This document shows, one piece after another, positions 1-8,360 of a stretch of 64,000 nt of DNA; the stretch's first letter is position 1, and every line of letters begins with the position of its first letter. The notes below the pieces were generated by a model, which saw only the letters and a program-made list of their open reading frames with translations, was not told where the DNA came from and did not search any database. The position numbers and the translations under genes were made by a program. The stretch lies in the NCBI GenBank assembly GCA_027886175.1, contig JAJNNQ010000040.1, forward strand, positions 28,416,001 to 28,480,000, written 5' to 3'. This DNA is from Phylloscopus collybita. Taxonomy: Eukaryota; Chordata; Aves; Passeriformes; Phylloscopidae.

Positions 1-282
1 GTATTCATACCCCATGTGAGAGGGGAATTAATCCACCAGACTGCAACTTTAGAAGGACTGACATGAACACAGGAGTCTTCCCACTGTTAAAGGGCAGCTG
101 AAAGGCTTTTGGATACAGGAAGGCAGGAGTACGTAGAGGGAGCTTCACTGGGAAGGGTGCTGTGAGACACAAAGAGATGTTTCCTCTGAAGTTCTGCTGG
201 GCCCTAGACAGGGTCAAACTATTGAGCTGGGTATGTGCCAGGTGAAATCTGGACCTTGTAGTGACTGACTGTGCAGAAGGGG
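1..282. other. Unannotated flank before the first LTR
   Basis: I see no gene, repeat or RNA in this short stretch. The only open frame is a 70-codon minus-strand frame with no recognisable motif, best treated as chance. Confidence 0.6.
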
Positions 283-889
283 TGTGGGAAACCCTAAAAG
301 CAAAAGAAGATTTTTAGGAGCTGAAGAAACAGGTCTCAAACAGAAAAAGCTGAGATCTCAGAATTTGCAGCAACTAAGAAAAGTTTAGAACTAGGAAAGA
401 TACAGTAGTATATAATAGTATAGCGAGCAAGGACATAAAAAACAAAGGCTAAGTTTTTAGGTTTGACTTGAATAAGTCATAGCACTGCAGAAAACATATG
501 CCAGACAAGATAGTAGAAGGTCTTAAGCTTAATAAGAGTATTGTGTATTGTTAATAAAGAAGTTTACAAACGACTATTGTTTAAAATAGGTGTACGTGTG
601 CTATAGTTGGTTAGTCAAAACAACTGTCTGTAATTTTTAGTAATATACTATTGGCTGAAAAGTCCTTAAGATGCTTTGTAACGGAGAAATCAGGAGCTTT
701 GCAGGAAGCCATTGTAAACTGCTATTGGAGCTGCTGCTAGAAGCGATTGTGGGCTGCTGCTAGAGTTGCATAGAGCTGCTGTTGTTGCTACTGCTGTGCT
801 ATACATGAGTGCTGTAAACTGCTACCTTGCTTTAAATTCTGCTCTCACAGCAATCAAGTCCAGTGCCTACCCGCGTCGTCGCCCCCACA
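283..889 (+). mobile_element. Solo LTR, class II (betaretrovirus-like) ERV, copy 1
   Basis: The element starts with TGTGGGAAACCC and ends with CCCCCACA, giving the TGTGGG/CCCACA terminal inverted repeats typical of an LTR. It is about 607 bp long. The same sequence recurs in reverse orientation at 5817-6480, which confirms it as a dispersed element. Orientation is inferred from a TATATAA-like box near 410 followed by AATAAA at 553, both conserved in the other copy. The flanks read AAGGGG before and GAGGGG after, a 6-bp duplication with one mismatch. Six-base duplications are characteristic of class II ERVs. There is no internal coding region, so this is a solo LTR left by LTR-LTR recombination. 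The family name is not established. Confidence 0.85.
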
Positions 890-3561
890 GAGGGGATATG
901 AGGGTCTCAATGCCACATCTATGATGAGTAAGACCCGTTCTGGATCTGCTCCTCATTCCTTTTGTGCAATTCACTGAGCAGTGATGGCTAATGGTGTTAT
1001 TCAGTGTCAAGAGATATTCTGTGCCAAACTGCTGTCTGCTTTTAAGTATTTGGCATAAAGCAATACTAGCAGCTTCAAACTCACTAGTGGGATGTGAAAA
1101 CTTCCAAAATTTAGGTGGTCAAAAGCAAGGCTATTAACATAGGTATCAGGTTAGCAGCTCACCTGTCAGGCTGCAGTCTTGAATCACGAAGTTCAAGAGT
1201 ACAACCCTCAGAATTTGCTGCAAAGATACATGTGCTGCAAATGCAGGATGGGAGGCTAAGTGTTTTCTCAAAAGATCAGTAGGACAAGAAGGGCCTTCAA
1301 TGAAACAATTGATATTATGTTGAAGTCGGTATTAATGTTGTCACAGGAGAAGGATCCTTATGAAACACGTTTAAATTAAAGATTCTGTCATTTCAATTAC
1401 GAACAAGGTATAATATGAACAAAATAATGATTTTAATATAGAAACCTGAAGTATAATCATGGGTTTGGAAAACGCCGAACTACTGGTGTATCACAGAAGG
1501 CTAGGCTGGAAATGAGATCTCTCATATTCTGTATCTCTCTGTATTTTGGATTCTGAATTTGTTCTGCTCTGGGCTGCCGTTGATCTCATGGACTGTTTAA
1601 AAGACAGTTAGTCCAGTCATGAGATGCCAAAGCATTCAGCATCAAAATACTTCTGAGTGCAGTTTACCTTCAGGCAAGTCTCAGAATTTATTCCTTACTG
1701 CCAGTGTGTACCATCAAGTTGCAAAACACAACTAATGTTTTAAACTTTAAGTCCTCTATTAGTGTAATCAGCTAAATAGCCATCTAAATACAGTTTATCA
1801 TCCTCAAGTTACCCATAATATTGCACATGGCTCTGGTATAATTTTCCTAATGCAAAACTGCCCAATATCACCTAAATTACAGTAATTTCTTATTCAGTAT
1901 TTCAGGTAGTTAGGTAAGTTAGTAATTCTAAAGGGAGAGCCTTCAAGTACAGTTTTCTGTTTGTTTTCATGACTTGAGAAGCTTCCCAGAGTTGTGCAAG
2001 AGAACAATGTTTTATTCTTTGTATCTTGGATCAGCGTGCTGCCTTGAACTCCCAAGATGCATCCAGCTGCAGCTGCCTCAAATGGAAAAGAGATTGGACA
2101 TCATAGAAGGTTTAGGGTTTTTTTAGGCTGCTTGTAATTGGATCCCACAACCCTTATTGCTTTGCTGTGCAGTCTCCTTACAGTGCTCAAATGGCTGTAA
2201 TTCTAGAGAAAAAAAAAGAAAGTAAAATTGAAGTTATTCTGTAGAAAATGTTACTTTGAATTAATCTTGTTGCCAGGCAGCTGTTGAATGGTTCCAACTG
2301 TACTAAGTTACAAGCTCCAGATGTGTGGGAGAGACTACATGCAACCTGACTGACATCAGTGAAAACAGCTTGTGGTGGGTGCACTGATTTATAATACTCT
2401 TATAGAATAAGAGTCTGCTTTGTCCTTGTATGTGCAGCATCACTGAGGAAAAGCTCGAAGGGGGCTCTCTTAAGTTATGGCTAAACAGCCCTGAACTCAT
2501 GAGTTTCATCACTGACTTGACTTCCCTCACACACAGTGCAGGTGATTCCAAACACCCTCAACACTTTAGCTGATCAAAGGGTCGCAAACACTTTTAAAAA
2601 ATTCAATTTTAAATCACTCCATCCCCCATTTTGATAGTAGTAAGGGGGATTTGATATTTTTCCACCATGAAACCATACTTTAAAACTTGCCATGCAAACA
2701 GTAAAACTGAGCTCAAGTCACACTTTCTAATAATTTCACTGCCATTTTCTATGTAGCTGAATTTTAATGCTCCTTTTCTGTTGCTTCTCTCTTGCTTAAA
2801 TGAAGACTTTGAAGTGTATTAATTCAGCAAGTAAAGAGTGAGTGTGCTGTGGTTTTCTTGCTAGTGAATAACTGAGGCCCCCTGGTGCCTTATTTATTAG
2901 GAGATCTGGGAACAGAGCAAAGCACTGCAGTTTTCTGTTTGTCCTTGTGTTTAATTATACAGGTAAAACAGATAATGCTCTTTGCCACTACACATTCAGG
3001 CCTGGACGCCATATTTCTTCCATGCTCTCATAACTTTTCCTTTTCTTGCAGCTTTCCTCTCAACTGCTCTGCAGTAGCTCTCAAAGGAGAGGTAAAACAC
3101 CACAAGTGCCAAGCTGCACAACACACACAGGAAGGGTTTCATTTTTCTTCAGTACCAAGTGAAGTACTTTTATGGTGACTTTTATAGTGCTTTGGTGCTT
3201 GCTGAATTGGACAGTGGTTCTGGTTTTTGCCCTCTGGACTTCGCATTACTCTCCTTTTTGTTCTCTCCCTTATTTTTAGAGAACATATTTTGCATTGCTT
3301 CAAGCCTGGCTCATATTTCCTTGCTTGCAGTTAAGGTGCTCTGTAGTTTGTTGCTTCTGTTTATGCAAGAATCCTCATCAAAGACTTCATCTTTCCCCAT
3401 TTAAAAGACCATACAGAGATCAAAAGTAAGACTTGAAAAGCCAAAACTCTCTTGAAAATAGCTTACCCAAAATATCAGCAAAAGCTGTAAGCACAAGAAT
3501 TCCGCAAATCTGAAGGTTATTTTTTGATTAATGCAGCTGTGGTTACAGCTCAGGTAACCAG

Positions 3562-3576
3562 ACACCATCTAGTGGC
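3562..3576 (-). promoter_or_regulatory. CTCF-like motif
   Basis: The plus strand reads ACACCATCTAGTGG. This agrees with the reverse-complement CTCF core (YGCCMYCTRSTGG) at all core positions from CC to TGG. It is a motif match only. Occupancy cannot be judged, and such matches arise by chance in a 64-kb window. Confidence 0.35.
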
Positions 3577-3910
3577 AGAAGATCAAAAATAATCTGATTA
3601 CAATCATGTTGATCCCTCCTCTGGGGTTTATTCAAAAGCTCACAGTGCTCAGACTCTTTCTGAAGACCTTTGTGTTCACAGACAAAAAATTTGCTTGTTG
3701 TACTAACTTAAAAGCTCAGGAAATTAAATGTCAACTTCCTGTCAAATAATCTATTAGTAATTTGCAGCCCTCAAGAGGGTATTTACAATTTGAAATAATT
3801 TTCTAATGCATGTGATCAATGAGATTCTTGATTAGGAGTAGTCCGATATGTGGGATTCAGTAAAGCATTTAAAACCAGTTGGCTCCTAAGTGTGCATGGG
3901 ATCTTTATTT

Positions 3911-3949
3911 GGGTGTGAGTTGGGTGTTGGGTTTGGTGTGGGGTTTGGG
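3911..3949 (+). other. G-rich tract with G-quadruplex potential
   Basis: Five runs of three or four guanines occur within 39 bases (3911, 3922, 3929, 3940 and 3947), separated by T/G-rich loops of 3 to 8 bases, and are followed by a T-run. The spacing meets a relaxed G-quadruplex pattern. Confidence 0.55.
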
Positions 3950-5810
3950 TTTTTTTTCTTTTTGTCTGCCCTGATTTAAAAGCATGAACTATTTGAGTGC
4001 AGTATTTAGAGCAACTTGGCAAGGAAAGTACTGCTTAGTATTTGCAACACATGTTTTGCCTAATATTTGCTTCAAACTTCATGTATTAAATGTTCTGAGG
4101 TTATTGGAGAGTGCAGTGTCTTAAAAAAGCAAAAGACAATTCAGTGTTTACTTTGGATACAGTTTATGCAAACAAGAATTTGTTAAGGCTTTAGTGTCAT
4201 TTGCCTGCTTTTTGTAAACAAGATACTGCAGTTTTCTTTTACTTGCTTGTACACTGCAAATAAGATATTGAGTAACTAATTTTCTGTTGGCTAGCACAGC
4301 ATGGTGGATGAGTCGTAGAAGTTCTTGGCTGATAGTATAGATTCCTTATCTTGGTCTCTTCTTAGCATAATAAAGCCTAACTTAAAGAACAAATCTCAGC
4401 CTTCATTATTCAGAGTTGTAATGTACTGCTAGTAGTTACTAAAGATGAGAACAGTACTTGGAACTTTCTTCTCTTGAGGTCTCGGGGATAAATATTTGTC
4501 AAAATAAGGTAAAACTGAAGAATAGTAAAATTGAAACTCGTCCCTCTCCTCTCTAAAATACATATATCTTGCAAGCACAGATACAAAGTCTATGCCTTTC
4601 TCACTGGACCTGTCTCCCAACACGAACAGATGTCACCTGTTAGCAATGCATTTCCTTTATTTTGTTGCATGACAATCCTTTTCTCTTCAAGACCTAAGTG
4701 AAAGACAAGGTCACTGCTTGGAAGCCTAAATGTCTTAAATCGGCATTTGATAGCAGAGCTGCTGAGAACAAAAAAGAGCTGCCCAAAGAACAGACCAGCT
4801 AATTTACAGCATCCAAATAGGGAAGTGCAATTTAGAAACCGTGAACTCCAATCCAAATTCCATGTTTGAAGAGGGGCTGAAATTTGAAACTTCACAGCTG
4901 GATCTCGTTCTCTTTTATGAAAAGACCCTCGTCTTTTACCAGAGCTTTAGGCTATGCACAGAAAACTTGAGACATGAACTTCTGTCTTGAAGTGTTAGGC
5001 AGGTTATGCACATAAAAGCAGAAGAAATGAGAGATCTTGCATCAACAATCTTCTATGAGAAATCCCAGTAGATGTAGTCCTGCTTTATTCAGGGTCTCTA
5101 ATGAACCCCATATAAAGTTGAGATCCTTGTGACTAGTGAAGTAAATTTAAAACCTTTATTTAGTATAGCTCAAGCATAACTTTATTTTAAAAAACCCAAG
5201 CCTTAAAATATAGCTTCTACATTCCTTTATACAGGAAATATGAATGGTTTAATCAGTTCCATTAGCACTAGGAACAAAATGTCTGTGGCATCAAGTATTA
5301 AACATCCCAATGCTGCTGCTCCCTTACTTTTTCCTGAGGCACCTGTGAAAGCCCATCCTCAGCCAGTCCATGTGTGACCACCCAGGGGCCACATCAGCAC
5401 TGCACCCAGGCTTGCTGCCAGCACTTTGAATGACCTTTTCTACATTCTTAGGAAGTATCAATACACCAGCAGTCTTACACAGCTGCAGGTTTTCACACAC
5501 CCAACCACCACCCTCTCTCTTTCCAGCCCAACATCAGGAAGCTTGTCCTAAACCCATCCTCCCTTCATAATCTTGTTGGCAGCTGCCTGGTTTTGTGCAG
5601 CTCTTGCAAGTTGTCTTTGATGCTGCTTTTGGCTGAGAAGGTCAATGAGCAGACTGATCTGATACAGAGATTAAATTGCTGGCAATCCCTGTTGTTTGAA
5701 AGACCTCGGATTTGTGGGAAGCTGTGATTTATTAGAGCTAACAGCTCTGGGGAAACAGTTTTAAAGCACAGGTGTGGAATACAAGTAACATACTTCAATT
5801 ATGGATTAAA

Positions 5811-5816
5811 AGTAGC
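5811..5816 (+). repeat. Target-site duplication, left copy (AGTAGC)
   Basis: AGTAGC immediately precedes the terminal TGTGGG of the LTR and is repeated exactly at 6481-6486, immediately after the terminal CCCACA. A perfect 6-bp duplication fixes both ends of the insertion. Confidence 0.9.
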
Positions 5817-6480
5817 TGTGGGAGCAACGCGGGCAGGAACTGGACTTGATTGCTGTGAGAGCTGTTTTCTTTTTTAATGAAGCATCAGTCTCATCACAGA
5901 ATTTAAAGCAAGGTAGCAGTTTACAGCACTTATGTACAGCACAGCAGTAGCAACAGCAACAGCTCTATGCAGCTCCAGCAGCAGCTCACAATCGCTCTTA
6001 GCAGCCGCCCCAATAGACCCCAATAGCTGTTTTTTAATAGCTCTTTACAATAGCTGTTTACAATAGCTCCTGGTTTCTCGGTTACAAAGCATCTTAAGGA
6101 CTTTTCAGCTAATAGTATATTACTAAAAATTACAGACAGTTGTTTTGACTAACTAAATTAAGCACACGTACACCTATTTCAAACAATAGTTGTTTGTAAG
6201 CTTCTTTATTAACAATACACAATACTCTTATTAAGCTCAAGACTTTCTACCATCTTGTCTGGCATATGTTTTCTGCAGTGTTATGACTTATTCAAGCCAA
6301 ACCTAAAAACTCGGCCTTTGTTTCCTATGTCCTTGTTCGCTATACTATTATATACTACTGTATCTTTCTTAGTTCCAAACTTTTCTCAGTTGCTGCAAAT
6401 TCTGAGATCTCAGCTTTTTCTGTTTGAGGCCTGCTTTTTCAGCTCCTAAAAATCTTCTTTTGCTTTTAGGGTTTCCCACA
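5817..6480 (-). mobile_element. Solo LTR, class II (betaretrovirus-like) ERV, copy 2
   Basis: This is the reverse-strand relative of the LTR at 283-889. On the minus strand it begins TGTGGGAAACCC and ends in CTCCCACA. It is about 664 bp, slightly longer than copy 1, with extra CAATAGCTGTTT-like repeats around 6010-6070 (plus strand). The conserved TATATAA-like and AATAAA boxes appear on the minus strand. A perfect 6-bp duplication (AGTAGC at 5811-5816 and 6481-6486) shows a clean single insertion now reduced to a solo LTR. The copies differ by many substitutions and small indels, so they are separate insertions of a family, not a recent segmental duplication. Confidence 0.9.
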
Positions 6481-6486
6481 AGTAGC
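6481..6486 (+). repeat. Target-site duplication, right copy (AGTAGC)
   Basis: Exact repeat of the six bases at 5811-5816, directly abutting the LTR end. Confidence 0.9.
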
Positions 6487-7663
6487 CTCTCTGAATTTAA
6501 GAGAACTAGCAGCTACTGAGCAGAAGTTGTTAGAGAGGAGAAGGATTTGGTGCTTAGTGCCTGTCAGAGTTAGAGGTCAGGAGGTCATCACGTGGGTTAA
6601 AGTTTTGTAGTATTTGTTAGAGGTTGGATAAGGATCTGTCTGATTCCTCTGCTTTGCTCTGTGATCTCCTTTGGGTGCATTTTCTGCTTGAATGGTGTGC
6701 AGAATTACAAGCTGTGCATGGTGAAACTTTTACAAGCTTGAAAAGAGATAATTGGCAGTTTCAGAAATATTATGTGTCTTAGTTCTTATGCAAGTCAAGT
6801 GAGGAAGAGAGTGCTGAGCATCCCACGTTCAAAGCTTAAACACAAAGCTCTGCATTCAAACCTTTTCTGTTGATAATTTTGAGACAGAAAGACAAAGTGA
6901 CTTGCTCATTTATTTTGCTTTAAAAGTGAGAAAATGATAGCTCCTCACCCCATGGGTTTGTTACCAGGATCAACTTTAGGCTATGAGCATGAGAAGGGTT
7001 ACAGAAATGCCATTTGTCAGAACCAGGGTAGATGCAGCCTTGGTCTAACTTGAGGAAGAGCAGGAGGAGAAAGGCTGCATTGATGTGCCCACGATGGCTG
7101 CTCCACGGGCAGTGACAGTCAGGAGCCAGAGCTCTGCTCCCTACTCCGTAAGCCTGTCTGTTCCTCACTTAGACCCAAGAGACCCCTGAATGAACAAGCT
7201 CTCACACAGGTTGTGGGGCTAAGTCCAGACTCATGAAGATGGAGAAGCAGGAGATGGGAAATTTTTTGGGCCCCTGTGCATTTTAAACAAATGGAACTCT
7301 TCACAGCCCTTCTCTAAACTAAGGGTTGGGAAAAGGCTTTGTCAGCATACCTTTGCTGCCTAGAAAAAGGTTCTCAAACTTAAAGCAATGAGGAGCTTTG
7401 TCTGATGGCATTTGGTGTAAATTCTAGCCCATATGTATATGCACGTGAGATAAATACATCAGAAAAGTTACAGCACCATCCATGGAGGGTTACAGGCTTA
7501 AACAAGATGTGGGGATAGGTAGGTGAGGCTGAACAGCAGGCTGGAGCTGGGCCAAATGAACAGAAACCAGGGAAAAATTGTGTCCCTTGTCCTCAGTGCT
7601 TACCTCGGTTACTGGGTTGGAGTTAGCAGGATGCATTAGGGAATGGCATTCTTTTACATTGTA
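6487..7663. other. Unannotated interval
   Basis: No gene or repeat recognised. There are short minus-strand frames near 6920-7300 without motifs. The sequence leads directly into the telomere-like block, and one isolated TTAGGG stands at 7636. Confidence 0.6.
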
Positions 7664-7784
7664 CCGGGTTAGGGTCAGGGTCAGGGTTTCGGATTGGGGT
7701 TAGGGTTAGGTTTCTAGATTAGGGTTCTAGATTAGGGTTATGGTTCCGGATTGGGGTTTGGGTTAGAGATTAGGATTAGGGTTA
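7664..7784 (+). repeat. Interstitial telomere-like repeat block
   Basis: About 120 bp of degenerate GGGTTA-type repeats. Exact TTAGGG occurs at 7669, 7700, 7719, 7732 and 7776, mixed with variants such as GGGTCA, GGATTGGGG and TCTAGATTAGGG. The G-rich strand is the plus strand. The degeneracy suggests an old interstitial tract, not a chromosome end. It runs straight into the 16-bp octamer repeat at 7786. Confidence 0.85.
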
Positions 7785-7785
7785 A

Positions 7786-8160
7786 ATTGCACAATATGGA
7801 ATTTTTGCGCCGTATAGTATTCAAATTGAGCAACATGCAAATTACGCGATATGCAAATTGGCCAATATGCATATTAGGCACTGCACATTATGCAAATTAC
7901 GCCATATGCAATATATGCAAATTACGCAATACACAAATCAATCAATATGCAAATCACGCAACATGCAAATTGTGCAATATGCAAATTTGGCGTCGCGTAG
8001 TATGTAGATCCTGCAATGTGCAAATTACACAATATGCAAATTAAGGAACATGCAAATCTTGCAATACACAAATTAGGCATCGCATAGCATGCAAATTACA
8101 CAATATGCAAATTACGAAGTATGCAAATTACAAAGTATGCAAACTGCGCATTATGCAAGT
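7786..8160 (+). repeat. 16-bp tandem repeat carrying octamer (ATGCAAAT) motifs
   Basis: The unit is close to ATGCAAATTACGCAAT. Perfect ATGCAAAT octamers begin at 7835, 7851, 7890, 7915, 7947, 7963, 7979, 8034, 8050, 8089, 8105 and 8121, with one-base variants at 8018, 8137 and 8153. The usual spacing is exactly 16 bases, with longer gaps where units have decayed or where a GGCRTCGCRTAG-like insert occurs (near 7988 and 8076). ATGCAAAT is the classic octamer bound by POU-family factors such as OCT1 and OCT4. Whether these copies are bound is unknown. The 97-codon open frame across this region is an artefact of the repeat. Confidence 0.9.
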
Positions 8161-8360
8161 TCAGATCCGGTCAGAACCAGTTTGAACTGCTATGAACTGG
8201 TTTGAAGCAATTTAAACCGGTGTGAACCAATCTGAACGGGTCTGAACCGGTCTGATCCAGTTTGAATCAGTCTGAACTGGTCCGATCTGATTTGAACCAG
8301 TTTGAACCAGTTTGAACTGGTTTGTACCAGTCTGAACCAGTTTGAACTGGTCTGAACTGG
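8161..8360 (+). repeat. Decamer tandem repeat, 20 units without an indel
   Basis: Twenty successive 10-bp units of consensus TYTGAACYRG fill the region in perfect register, with substitutions but no insertion or deletion. Most units end in CNRG, so neighbouring units form CNRG-N6-CNRG, the spacing recognised by TFCP2/Grainyhead-family factors. Several read CCAGTTTGAACCAG, a close match to the TFCP2L1 motif. The array starts exactly where the octamer repeat ends. A minus-strand 74-codon frame across it is a by-product of the repeat. Confidence 0.9.

Larger units (their letters stand above)
890..5816. other. Non-coding interval between the inverted LTRs
   Basis: AT-rich sequence with many short frames on both strands (64 to 101 codons), none with recognisable domains or a coding pattern. 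It holds a G-rich quadruplex candidate near 3911-3949 and a CTCF-like motif near 3562-3576, listed separately. I see no other repeat or RNA gene. Confidence 0.6.

Noticed and set aside
7751..8044. 97-codon plus frame with repeated Cys/Tyr/Asn motifs
   Set aside because: It comes entirely from the telomere-like and 16-bp tandem repeats.
7786..8160. CRISPR-like array
   Set aside because: The 16-bp units are contiguous without unique spacers, and the setting is a vertebrate nuclear genome.
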